From NCBI GenBank assembly GCA_900549405.1, contig URNZ01000034.1, forward strand, positions 1 to 19,288: a stretch of DNA of 19,288 nt, read 5' to 3'. The notes under the pieces were generated by a model. The model was not told the origin of the DNA, searched no databases, and saw nothing but the letters and a program-made list of their open reading frames with translations. The stretch is from an uncultured Eubacteriales bacterium. Its GTDB lineage: Bacteria; Bacillota; Clostridia; Oscillospirales; Oscillospiraceae. Positions 5,133 to 11,753 of the stretch are shown here, in pieces (position 1 is the first letter of the stretch; the number at the start of each line of letters is the position of its first letter). A program made the position numbers and the translations under genes.

Positions 5133-5699
5133 ATGAAGTATATCTACACTGCGGTCTTCACCCCTAACGAGGACGGCACTAAAATCCACGCCCGCATTCC
5201 CGACCTGCCCGGCTGCGTCACCACCGGGCACGACCTTCAGGACGCCATCGACCAGATCACTGACGCTGCTTCCGGCTGGCTAGTGGTCGCGGAGGACGAG
5301 GAGCTGCCCATTCCGGCGGCCAGCAAGCAGGCCGAGATCGCCCACGGTGCCCTGGACACGCTGTCCATGGTTTGCGTAGACACTGCCGCCTATCGCACTC
5401 AGACTGGCACTCAGGCCGATCTGCTCTCTGCCCTCTCTGCTCTCTCCGCTAATATGTCTGACGAAGACCTTCTCTATGCCGGCATCGCCGCCGACATTGC
5501 CCATGCCATCACGTCCAAGCGAATCGATTCCGGCCTGACACAGAAGGAATTCGCGGACCGGCTGGGAAAGTCCCAGGCCCTGGTCTCCAAGTGGGAAAAC
5601 GCCGACTGCAACTTCACCCTGAAATCTCTGGTCGAGATCGCACAGAAGCTGGACATGAAGCTGGATGTCCGCCTGCTGCCGAACAGCTCCGCCTCATAA
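5133..5699 (+). CDS. HicB-like antitoxin fused to a C-terminal XRE HTH domain (188 aa), no HicA seen
   Basis: Residues 1-70 are a HicB partial RNase H-like domain: MKYIYTAVFTPNEDGTKIHA, then IPDLPGCVTTGHDLQDAIDQ. Residues about 125-180 are a Cro/CI HTH: ITSKRIDSGLTQKEFADRLG, then KSQALVSKWENADCNFTLKS. HicB proteins neutralise the HicA mRNA-interferase and repress their own operon through such a DNA-binding domain. No HicA-like ORF (about 60-80 aa with a G-H-x-h-x-x-x-x-G core) is found on either side, so it is either an orphan regulator or paired with an unrelated partner such as the preceding 81-aa protein. GAGGAGGTG just upstream fixes the ATG at 5133. Palindrome pairs flank the gene on both sides. 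Confidence 0.8.
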   Translation: MKYIYTAVFTPNEDGTKIHARIPDLPGCVTTGHDLQDAIDQITDAASGWLVVAEDEELPIPAASKQAEIAHGALDTLSMVCVDTAAYRTQTGTQADLLSALSALSANMSDEDLLYAGIAADIAHAITSKRIDSGLTQKEFADRLGKSQALVSKWENADCNFTLKSLVEIAQKLDMKLDVRLLPNSSAS

Positions 5700-5704
5700 A
5701 GATA

Positions 5705-5752
5705 TTTTGCCATCGTCGGCAAAACACAAAACCATTTTCGTGATATCACGAA
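5705..5752. repeat. Second hairpin-plus-palindrome pair, downstream of the HicB-XRE gene
   Basis: TTTTGCC and GGCAAAA (5705-5724, 6-bp loop) are followed twelve bases later by the perfect palindrome TTCGTGATATCACGAA (5737-5752). The layout mirrors the pair at 5052-5103 although the sequences differ. No T-tract follows, so these are not convincing terminators for the gene. Confidence 0.55.
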
Positions 5753-5766
5753 CATGACCTTAACAG

Positions 5767-5796
5767 AAAAATCGCCCCAGACCGAAGCCTGGGGCG
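5767..5796 (-). terminator. Intrinsic terminator of the dCTP-deaminase-like gene
   Basis: CGCCCCAG (5773-5780) pairs with CTGGGGCG (5789-5796) around an 8-nt loop; on the minus strand the stem is followed by ATTTTT. It lies 11 bp after the stop codon at 5807. Confidence 0.75.
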
Positions 5797-5806
5797 AGAA
5801 AATACA

Positions 5807-6613
5807 TTATGCAAATAAGTTCAGAAGAATCATTGCTATAAAGCATACCAACGGGATCAACCACAGCCATCGGCTCCACTTCTTGTCTTTGCCGATGAGT
5901 TCTGCAAGGAAAAGCGCCAAAAAGCTGACTCCTCCCAAAATTGCCAAATTGAAGTTCAGGAACACATGGACCGTAGCCGACGTCTTTGCCAGCTCTATGT
6001 TCATGTTTAGAATCGTGAAAATCGTTACAAAAATCGTCAGAATGGTAATGACATTCCCATAAATGCCCTTCTCCATGTCCTGAATATTTTTCACCTTTCC
6101 CTGGATAGACTGGATTTGTTCCAGGTAGGCCGACTTATAGTCTCCCAGGCCCTTAAAGTCAAATTCCGCCTGAAAGGTCCCATCGTACTCCTTATCTGGT
6201 GCCTTATCCAGCTGTTCAAACATCAGCATCGCGTACTGTGCGCCCTGCTCAATTTTCAGTACATCATTGGACACATTGGTCAGTCGGAAATATATTTTTG
6301 TTTTATGCCCCGGCTGGTAAACAGGTACATCCAACATCAATCCCATTCGGATACGGCTATTCTTTAAAAATACCCGGCCAATCGTCTGCGCGTCGAATTG
6401 AATCACTTCCTCTGATTCCACAAACACAGATTCTCCCGGATTCAGCTGATATTCCGAAACGGCTTTTCCATTTTGATACACTCTACTCGTTCGCAGATCA
6501 TACCCAATTCCTGTGATGCAGGATTCGTCACCATGATAAATCGTAGTCTGATTCGTTTCATTCGCTGCGGCATTCATCAGAAAGGCCCGGATATCACGAT
6601 CTACAAGTATCAT
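5807..6613 (-). CDS. dCTP-deaminase/dUTPase-fold protein fused to three membrane helices; catalytic residues missing
   Basis: 268 aa from the ATG at 6613 (AGAGGTG about 8 nt upstream; the frame is open further up but has no ribosome site). Residues 1-150 resemble Dcd: ILVDRDIRAFL, GIGYDLRTSRVY, LNPGESVFVESEEVIQF, VFLKNSRIRMGLMLDVPV, YQPGHKTKIYFRLTNVS. In true Dcd the last segment reads IDPG..G.I.LEFYN; here the catalytic Glu aligns with Arg110 and the Asp of IDPG with Gln100, so deaminase and dUTPase activity are unlikely and a nucleotide-sensing role is more plausible. Residues 158-185 are probably a coiled coil, and membrane helices lie at about 186-204, 216-238 and 249-267. It has its own promoter and terminator and faces opposite to its neighbours, like a phage cargo or defence gene. 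The sensor-plus-membrane-effector model is inference. Confidence 0.75.
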   Translation of the reverse strand: MILVDRDIRAFLMNAAANETNQTTIYHGDESCITGIGYDLRTSRVYQNGKAVSEYQLNPGESVFVESEEVIQFDAQTIGRVFLKNSRIRMGLMLDVPVYQPGHKTKIYFRLTNVSNDVLKIEQGAQYAMLMFEQLDKAPDKEYDGTFQAEFDFKGLGDYKSAYLEQIQSIQGKVKNIQDMEKGIYGNVITILTIFVTIFTILNMNIELAKTSATVHVFLNFNLAILGGVSFLALFLAELIGKDKKWSRWLWLIPLVCFIAMILLNLFA

Positions 6614-6643
6614 AGCCAACACCTCTCTTTCATCAGTGCATTC

Positions 6644-6649
6644 ATTATA
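6644..6649 (-). promoter_or_regulatory. Extended -10 promoter element of the dCTP-deaminase-like gene
   Basis: TATAAT (minus strand, 6649 to 6644) is preceded by TGG, giving TGnTATAAT; no good -35 hexamer is visible. It lies about 30 bp upstream of the ATG at 6613. Confidence 0.55.
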
Positions 6650-6748
6650 CCACATTTTGCACAAAACGCCAGTGTCATTCTGCATGATTTTTCCGTATTC
6701 TCTACTTTCTTTTCTGCGCATCGTAAAGCTACAGAAGGAGGCCCGTCC

Positions 6749-8347
6749 ATGTACTACCAACCACAAATCGACTTTCGGCCTGACCAGGTCCTGGCCTACC
6801 TCCGCAAGTCTCAGTCAGACGACCCCTTGCTCACCGTGGAGGAGGTCCTGGCCAAGCACGAGACGATTTTGGACGAGTGGGCCCAGCGGACCCTGGGCGG
6901 CGTGGTGCCGGAGGAGAACAAATTCCGGGAGGTGGTCTCCGGTGAGACCATCAAGGGCCGCCCCGAGGTGCAGAAGGTCCTGCGCCTGATGGAATCCCCC
7001 CGCATCCGGGCCATCCTGGTGGTGGAACCCCAGCGTCTCACCCGCGGCGATCTGGAGGACATTGGCCGCATGATGAAGCTGCTCAAGCACACCCACACCC
7101 TGGTCCTCACGCCCCCCAGGTCCTACGACCTCAGCGACGAATATGACTGGGACGTCTTTGAACGGGAACTGAAGCGGGGCAACGACTATCTGGAGTACAC
7201 GAAAAAGATACTGAACCGTGGCCGCCTGCTCTCCGTCAGCCAGGGGAACTATATCGGCTCCCACCCGCCCTATGGCTATGACCGGGTCTTCGTCACCGAG
7301 GGCAAGCGGAAATACCCCACCCTGGCCGAGAACAAGACCCAGGCCGACGTGGTGCGCATGATCTTCCACTGGTACGTGGACGAGGACCTGGGCTATCAGA
7401 AGATATGTCACCGCCTGGACGGCATGGGTATCCAGCCGCCCCGCAGTGAATACTGGTCCCCCGCCGCCCTGAAGGACCTGCTGTCCAACGTCCATTACGT
7501 GGGCAAGGTCCGCTGGAACTGGCGCAAGACCGTGACCACCGTCTCAGACAGCGAAATCATCAACACCAGGCCCAGGGCCCGGGACGGCGGGTGCCTGGTG
7601 TACGAAGGAAAGCACCCCGCCATCGTGCCGGAGGCCCTCTTCCAGGCGGCCCAGGAGAAGCAGGGCCGGAACCCCCGGGTCAAGGGAAGCGCCCAGGTCG
7701 TCAATCCCCTGGCTGGACTGTTGTACTGCCAGTGCGGCCGCGCCATGGTCTACCGCACCTATACCAAGGGCGGCGTGGAGCGCTCCGCCCCCCGGCTCCT
7801 GTGTCAGAATCAGTCTAACTGCGGCACCTCCTCCTGCGGCTACGCCGAGATCATCGAACAGGTAAAGTCTATCCTGCGGCAGAACATCCACGACTTCAAC
7901 GTGGAGCTCAGGGCCAACAATCAGGACGCCCGCCGCCGGCAGGAGGCCCTGGTCCGCCAGCTGGAAGCCAAGGCCCGGGAGCTGGACAAAAAGGAGATCG
8001 CCCAGTGGGAGGCCCAGGCCGACCCCGACCCCGCCAAGCGTATGCCGGAGCACGTATTCCGTGCCCTGAACGAGAAGCTGCTGCGGGAAAAACAGGCCGT
8101 GCAGCAGTCCCTTCAGGAGGCCCGCACCGCCATGCCCTCCCCCGCCGACTGGCAGGAGAAGCTGGCCCGCTTCACCGACGCCCTGAACGCCCTGGATACG
8201 CCCGACCTCTCCGCCGCCGAGAAAAACCGGCTTCTGAAAGCCTGCATCGAGAAGATCATCTACCGCCGGGAAAAGCTCCAGCGCCAAAAACGCGCCGCCA
8301 ACTGGGCCTCTCCCCCCGTGGATCTATCCGTGGAACTGAAAACCTAG
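6749..8347 (+). CDS. Large serine recombinase (site-specific integrase)
   Basis: 532 aa. The N-terminal resolvase domain (about 12-160) has the nucleophile Ser21 in VLAYLRKSQSDDP, GRPEVQKVLRLMESPRIRAI and VVEPQRLTRGDLEDIGRM. A recombinase domain follows (GNYIGSHPPYGYDRVF, then YQKICHRLDGMGIQPP, LLSNVHYVGKVRWN). A zinc ribbon lies around 320-365 (GLLYCQCGRAM, then CQNQSNCGTSSCGY), then a coiled coil (EALVRQLEAKARELDKKEIA) and a basic tail. Such enzymes integrate and excise phages and conjugative elements between attP and attB without host factors. The ATG at 6749 is preceded by AGAAGGAGG; the frame is open upstream but without similarity. It sits at the element's right end, directly beside the interrupted cotJC, as expected for the enzyme that inserted the element. 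Confidence 0.92.
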   Translation: MYYQPQIDFRPDQVLAYLRKSQSDDPLLTVEEVLAKHETILDEWAQRTLGGVVPEENKFREVVSGETIKGRPEVQKVLRLMESPRIRAILVVEPQRLTRGDLEDIGRMMKLLKHTHTLVLTPPRSYDLSDEYDWDVFERELKRGNDYLEYTKKILNRGRLLSVSQGNYIGSHPPYGYDRVFVTEGKRKYPTLAENKTQADVVRMIFHWYVDEDLGYQKICHRLDGMGIQPPRSEYWSPAALKDLLSNVHYVGKVRWNWRKTVTTVSDSEIINTRPRARDGGCLVYEGKHPAIVPEALFQAAQEKQGRNPRVKGSAQVVNPLAGLLYCQCGRAMVYRTYTKGGVERSAPRLLCQNQSNCGTSSCGYAEIIEQVKSILRQNIHDFNVELRANNQDARRRQEALVRQLEAKARELDKKEIAQWEAQADPDPAKRMPEHVFRALNEKLLREKQAVQQSLQEARTAMPSPADWQEKLARFTDALNALDTPDLSAAEKNRLLKACIEKIIYRREKLQRQKRAANWASPPVDLSVELKT

Positions 8348-8364
8348 TCTTCATGACTGTTATG

Positions 8365-8396
8365 GATATCATCAAGGAGCAAATGAACTCGGTCAC
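8365..8396. other. Inferred attachment-site junction (element right end inside cotJC)
   Basis: The cotJC reading frame becomes recognisable at about 8385 (ELGHMEMV); upstream the same frame gives text unlike CotJC. The switch lies 38 bp after the recombinase stop codon. The exact crossover bases cannot be set without an empty site. Confidence 0.55.
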
Positions 8397-8816
8397 ATGG
8401 AGATGGTGGCCGCCGTTGTCCACCAGCTGACCCGGAACCTGACGGAGGACCAGATCAAGGGGACGCCCTTTGCCAGCTATTTCGTGGACCACACCACCGG
8501 GGTCTACCCCACCGCCGCCTCCGGCTTCCCATGGACCGCCGGGTCCATCCAGTGTACCGGCGACGTGATCGCCGACCTTACGGAGGATCTGGCAGCAGAA
8601 CAAAAGGCCCGGGTCACCTATGACAACATCCTCCGTCTGTCCGACGACCCGGACGTGAACAACGTCATCCGCTTCCTGCGGGAGCGGGAGATCGTCCACT
8701 TCCAGCGCTTTGGCGAGTGCCTGCGCCTGTGCAAGGAGCGCATGGACGCCAAAAACGTCTACCTCACCAACCCCGCCTTCGACGCCCCTACCGCAGTGCC
8801 GCTGGCACAGGGGTGA
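8385..8816 (+). pseudogene. cotJC: cotJC, C-terminal part of the manganese-catalase-like spore coat protein, 5' end missing
   Basis: About 143 codons of a roughly 190-200 aa protein. It opens with ELGHMEMVAAVVHQLT (a metal-ligand Glu/His pair of the dimanganese ferritin-like fold), then GFPWTAGSIQCTGDVIADLT, EDLAAEQKARVTYDNILRLS and FLREREIVHFQRFGE (second ligand set). CotJC is an inner coat protein of endospores, normally encoded behind cotJA and cotJB. The N-terminal ~55 residues and cotJAB are absent here because the recombinase-bearing element abuts the gene. An ATG at 8397 exists but has no ribosome site in frame. Excision of the element would restore the gene only if the other half survives elsewhere; it is not at the left end of this window. 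Confidence 0.8.
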
Positions 8817-8837
8817 CCACAACGAAACGTTAACGCT

Positions 8838-8876
8838 GAAAGCCCCATAGGCCCATGTCTGGCCTATGGGGCTTTC
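8838..8876 (+). terminator. Strong hairpin terminator after cotJC
   Basis: A perfect 16-bp stem, GAAAGCCCCATAGGCC with its complement, closes a 7-nt loop; it begins 21 bp after the cotJC stop codon. The T-run is inside the 3' arm (GCTTTC). Confidence 0.8.
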
Positions 8877-8897
8877 GTGCGCCGCCAAAACAAAGTA

Positions 8898-8926
8898 TTG
8901 CAAAGAAATGAATTATCTGTTATGCT
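8898..8926 (+). promoter_or_regulatory. Sigma-A-type promoter for the 109-aa membrane protein
   Basis: TTGCAA (8898-8903), 17-bp spacer, TATGCT (8921-8926); the start codon at 8978 lies about 45 bp downstream of the predicted transcript start. Confidence 0.6.
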
Positions 8927-8977
8927 GAAATTGCGCAACGGCAGTTCGTATCCGCTCATAATGCATAGGAGTTCAAT

Positions 8978-9307
8978 ATGAAAGCGTACAGATTTTTCTG
9001 GAGAGCCTACGCCGTCATCTTGCTCATGATCCGTCATTATCTCATCGCCGCCCGGCTCAGCAGCGGGCGGGCCTATCAGGTCGTGCATATCCTGCTGGTC
9101 CTTTGGTCGGTACACACCTTCCTCTCCCAGCTTTATCTGTGGCTCCAGGCCAGGAGAGCGGCCCAGGGGCGGGAGCCTGTGCTGAACGACGCCTCCCCCG
9201 TGGGCGTCATTCTATCCCTGGGCCAGCCCACCAAAACCACTGGGGGCGCCCTTGCGTCGCTCCTGCTGGCCGCCCTGCTCGTCCCGCTGTGTTACTTCCT
9301 CTTTTAA
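8978..9307 (+). CDS. Small membrane protein of unknown function (109 aa)
   Basis: The protein begins MKAYRFFWRAYAVILLMIRH. Hydrophobic segments lie at about residues 10-26, 36-55 (VVHILLVLWSVHTFLSQLYL) and 90-109 (LASLLLAALLVPLCYFLF), so two to three membrane passes with a polar middle (RRAAQGREPVLNDASPVG). A TAGGAG ribosome site and a good promoter upstream support expression. It is bounded by terminators on both sides and so is monocistronic. No family was recognised; several hydrophobic or basic residues could be chance, but the start signals argue for a real gene. Confidence 0.55.
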   Translation: MKAYRFFWRAYAVILLMIRHYLIAARLSSGRAYQVVHILLVLWSVHTFLSQLYLWLQARRAAQGREPVLNDASPVGVILSLGQPTKTTGGALASLLLAALLVPLCYFLF

Positions 9308-9338
9308 ATCACATGATCCTTTACATGACATGACGAAC

Positions 9339-9373
9339 ACCGCCCGAACCAGGTCTTCCCCGGTTCGGGCGGT
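9339..9373. terminator. Shared hairpin between two convergent genes
   Basis: ACCGCCCGAACC (9339-9350) and GGTTCGGGCGGT (9362-9373) form a perfect 12-bp stem midway between the stop codons at 9307 (plus) and 9401 (minus). It probably serves both directions. Confidence 0.75.
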
Positions 9374-9400
9374 GGTTTGTCTCTTATGTTTTTCTAGGCT

Positions 9401-11044
9401 TTATTTCGCCACGCCGTCCAGCTGGGCGGCGCGATCTAATGCGGCGTCGATGTTGGGCTGGAAGTTCTCCCGGCCCACCTCGTCCAGCAGACCGGACTTC
9501 TGGAACACGGACATGGGCTGCTCGTTCACGTGGGAGAACACCACCTGGATGTCCTGGCGGCGGCACTCCTCCCACAGGCGGCGCAGGCCGTTCAGGGCCG
9601 TGATGTCCAGGGCGGGGACGGCGCGCATGCGCAGGACGAGGACGGACTTGTCCGTCTCCCGGTCCATGTGGGGAATCTTGTCCGCCGCGCCGAAGAACAT
9701 GGGGCCGGTGACCTCATAGACCATGACGTGGGCGGGCACGGGCTTATAGCGGCCCTGGTCGTCCTGGGTGTCCTCCACATACTCCCACTCCTGGACCACG
9801 GCCACGTCGGCCATGCGCTTCATAAACAGCAGGCAGGCCAGGGTCAGGCCCACGGCGATGGCCACCACCAGGTCGAACACCACCGTCAGGAAGAAGGTGA
9901 GCACCAGCACGGCCACGTCGCTCTTGGGGGAGGTCTTGACCACTTTGACCACCGTGCGCCAGCCGCTCATGTTATAGGCCACCTGGAACAGGATGGCGGC
10001 GATGCAGGGCATGGGGATCAGGGCGGCATAGGGCATCAGTAGCACCAGCACCAGCATCAGCACCACCGCGTGGACCATACCGGCCACGGGGGAATTGCCG
10101 CCGTTTTTGATGTTGGCAGCCGTGCGGGCGATGGCGCCGGTGGCGGGGATGCCGCCGAACATGGCGGAGGCCGCGTTGCCCACGCCCTGGGCCACCAGCT
10201 CCATGTTGGAGTTGTGCCGGGCCCCGATCATCTCGTCGGCCACCACGGCGGACAGCAGAGACTCGATGGCCGCCAGAATGGCGATGGTGAAGGCATCGGG
10301 CAGCACCGCCGCCACCGTCTCATAGGACAGAACGGGCAGCTGGAAGTGGGGCAGAGAGCCAGAGATGGTATACAAATCGCCGATGGTATTTACCGGCAGG
10401 TCAAATCCCTTTACAACACCTGCGGTGACGATAACCGCCACCAGAGAGGCGGGAATTTTCTTCAGCGTCTTGGGCCAGAAGATCAGGATGGCCAGGGCCA
10501 GGCAGCCCACGCCCAGAGCGGTGACGTTCATGGTGCCGATGCACAGGACCACCTGCTCCAGCTTCTCCATGGTCTCCACAGGGGCGGTCTGGAAGGTCAG
10601 GCCCAGAAAGTCCTTGATCTGGCCGATCAGAATGGTCACGGCGATGCCGGCGGTGAAGCCGGTGGTAATGGTATAGGGGATGTACTTGATCATGCTGCCC
10701 ATGCGCAGCAGGCCCATGATGATGAGCAGAATGCCCGCCAGAATGGTGGCCATCGCCAGGCCGTCCATGCCGTTGCGGGCCACGATGCCCGCCACGATGG
10801 TGGCAAAGGCCGCCGTGGGCCCGGCGATCTGCACCTTGCTCCCCCCCAGGGCGGAGATCAAAAATCCCGCCACGATGGCGGTGTACAGTCCCTGCTCCGG
10901 GGACACGCCGGAGGCCAGGGCCAGGGCGATGGACAGGGGCAAGGCAATGATCGCCACGATGATGCCGGATATCAGGTCTTTGACGAACGCTTCTTTGGAA
11001 TAGTTTCTCAGCGACAGCAGCAGCTGAGGTTTCAAATCACTCAC
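9401..11044 (-). CDS. SulP/SLC26-family anion transporter with STAS domain
   Basis: 547 aa. The membrane part (about residues 20-425) has the family features: LISGIIVAIIALPLSIALAL, the substrate-site region GLYTAIVAGFLISALGGSKV followed by QIAGPTAAFATIV, GFTAGIAVTILIGQI, and GIPATGAIARTAANIKNGGN. The C-terminal STAS domain (about 440-545) includes VMVYEVTGPMFFGAAD, LRMRAVPALDITALNGL and DIQVVFSHVNEQP. SulP proteins take up sulfate, bicarbonate or dicarboxylates by proton or sodium symport; the substrate cannot be read here. GTG at 11044 is chosen because AAGGAGAG lies about 8 nt upstream; a TTG at 11062 would overlap that site. It is a single-gene unit with its own promoter and shared terminator. 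Confidence 0.9.
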   Translation of the reverse strand: MSDLKPQLLLSLRNYSKEAFVKDLISGIIVAIIALPLSIALALASGVSPEQGLYTAIVAGFLISALGGSKVQIAGPTAAFATIVAGIVARNGMDGLAMATILAGILLIIMGLLRMGSMIKYIPYTITTGFTAGIAVTILIGQIKDFLGLTFQTAPVETMEKLEQVVLCIGTMNVTALGVGCLALAILIFWPKTLKKIPASLVAVIVTAGVVKGFDLPVNTIGDLYTISGSLPHFQLPVLSYETVAAVLPDAFTIAILAAIESLLSAVVADEMIGARHNSNMELVAQGVGNAASAMFGGIPATGAIARTAANIKNGGNSPVAGMVHAVVLMLVLVLLMPYAALIPMPCIAAILFQVAYNMSGWRTVVKVVKTSPKSDVAVLVLTFFLTVVFDLVVAIAVGLTLACLLFMKRMADVAVVQEWEYVEDTQDDQGRYKPVPAHVMVYEVTGPMFFGAADKIPHMDRETDKSVLVLRMRAVPALDITALNGLRRLWEECRRQDIQVVFSHVNEQPMSVFQKSGLLDEVGRENFQPNIDAALDRAAQLDGVAK

Positions 11045-11091
11045 ACATCTCTCTCCTTGCAATCTATTTTATAACACAAACACGGTTTTCC

Positions 11092-11120
11092 ATTATAGAG
11101 AAAATTTTCACGGTTTGCAA
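11092..11120 (-). promoter_or_regulatory. Promoter of the SulP transporter gene
   Basis: Minus-strand TTGCAA (11120 to 11115), exactly 17 bp, then TATAAT (11097 to 11092), about 50 bp upstream of the GTG start. Confidence 0.75.
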
Positions 11121-11152
11121 GGACTTTTTTTCCTGAATCGGCCTCTTTTGAC

Positions 11153-11190
11153 CAAAAATAGCAAAGGCCGTTCCCGCAAAGAGAACGGCC
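11153..11190 (-). terminator. Terminator of the CRISPR-repeat-bounded cassette
   Basis: On the minus strand GGCCGTTC (11190-11183) pairs with GAACGGCC (11173-11166), and TTTGCTATTTTT follows. It lies 45 bp beyond the last CRISPR-like repeat and closes the transcription unit starting near 11747. Confidence 0.7.
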
Positions 11191-11234
11191 CTTAACTTGG
11201 CTTCCAATTTGGCTTCTAAGTTGATCGCCTGCAT

Positions 11235-11267
11235 ATTTCGATCCACGCCCCGCTTACAGGGGGCGAC
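11235..11267 (-). CRISPR. Solitary I-C-like CRISPR repeat overlapping the 3' end of the 80-aa gene
   Basis: Minus strand: starts GTCGCCCC, loop CTGTAAGC, then GGGGCG and ends GTGGATCGAAAT (33 nt; one T-to-C change in the handle compared with the other copies). The TAA stop codon of the 80-aa gene is the central part of its loop. No second repeat follows within the 45 bp before the terminator. Confidence 0.7.
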
Positions 11268-11496
11268 AGGGAATTCGGTGCGCCTCGGCGCGGATAAGCT
11301 GCTCATAGCGCTGTATCTCGGCGGGAGTAAAGCCGAAAATATCCTCCCAAGTGTACCCGGGCAGCCAGCAGACTGCATTGTGAAAGCAGTCCTTCGCGTC
11401 GGGCTTCTCCACGTAGACCTTCACCCGCCCATCCGGCTTTATTTCGGAATAGAGCATCTCCGTCTGGTCGGACAGGGTCAGGAGTGGGTATAGCAT
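11254..11496 (-). CDS. Unnamed small conserved protein, copy 2 (80 aa), enclosed by CRISPR-like repeats
   Basis: The protein contains LLTLSDQTEMLYSE, PDGRVKVYVEKPDAKDCFHN, AVCWLPGYTWEDIFGFTPAE and IQRYEQLIRAEAH, matching copy 1 (4800-5045) at about 55 of 70 residues. After RAEAHRI the last residues (PCRPL) are encoded by the start of a CRISPR-like repeat, which also supplies the stop codon, so the natural tail has probably been replaced. The ATG at 11496 has AAGAAGG with an 8-nt spacing, and the leader ATGAATGAAAG is shared with copy 1. Two further repeats lie 80-180 bp upstream and a promoter lies before them, so repeats and gene share one transcript. The function is unknown. Conservation of protein sequence despite many silent differences from copy 1 suggests selection on the protein. 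Confidence 0.7.
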   Translation of the reverse strand: MLYPLLTLSDQTEMLYSEIKPDGRVKVYVEKPDAKDCFHNAVCWLPGYTWEDIFGFTPAEIQRYEQLIRAEAHRIPCRPL

Positions 11497-11575
11497 GAGG
11501 GTGACCTTCTTTCATTCATGTTGTGTTTCGGGACGAATAGGTCAATGGCAAACTGTTCACGCATCCCACCAACGC

Positions 11576-11676
11576 ATTTCAATCCACGTTTCCCATGTGG
11601 GGAACGACAACCTCCGGCACCGGAGACGGCTATGCCGGTAAATTATTTCAATCCACGCCCCCCGTGCGGGGGCGAC
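11576..11676 (-). CRISPR. Two-repeat, one-spacer CRISPR mini-array (type I-C-like)
   Basis: On the minus strand the first repeat (11676-11645, 32 nt) starts GTCGCCCCC and ends GTGGATTGAAAT. A 36-nt spacer (11644-11609) follows, then a second repeat (11608-11576, 33 nt) that starts GTCGTTCCCC and ends GTGGATTGAAAT. The two share their first 4 and last 13 bases, while the hairpin arms differ by paired changes (CC/GG in one, TT/AA in the other), so the stem is kept. Repeat and spacer lengths fit type I-C. No cas1, cas2 or interference gene is in the window; any crRNA would need proteins encoded elsewhere. The array is upstream of and co-directional with the 80-aa gene. Confidence 0.75.
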
Positions 11677-11753
11677 AGGAAAAGCGCACAAGTTTGGTTG
11701 GCACTTTTGTTCAAAGCAGAAAATATTTCCGGGCCCTATCCTGCTTCAGGGGT

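Noticed and set aside
6473..6748. N-terminal extension of the serine recombinase frame
   Set aside because: No resolvase similarity before 6749, and the best ribosome site (AGAAGGAGG) lies directly before that ATG.
10070..11074. Long plus-strand open frame of about 334 codons opposite the SulP gene
   Set aside because: Gly/His/Gln-rich text is the antisense of transporter codons; no ribosome site or family match, while the minus frame is a clear SulP protein.
11231..11267. TTCGATCC resembling a tRNA T-loop
   Set aside because: No acceptor stem or anticodon arm fits; the bases belong to the CRISPR-like repeat.
11510..11534. Possible fourth, degenerate CRISPR repeat just before the 80-aa gene (GTCC ... 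TGAATGAAA)
   Set aside because: No hairpin and a poor handle match; the TGAATGAAAG part is shared with copy 1 as the ribosome-site leader, so it is better explained as gene leader.
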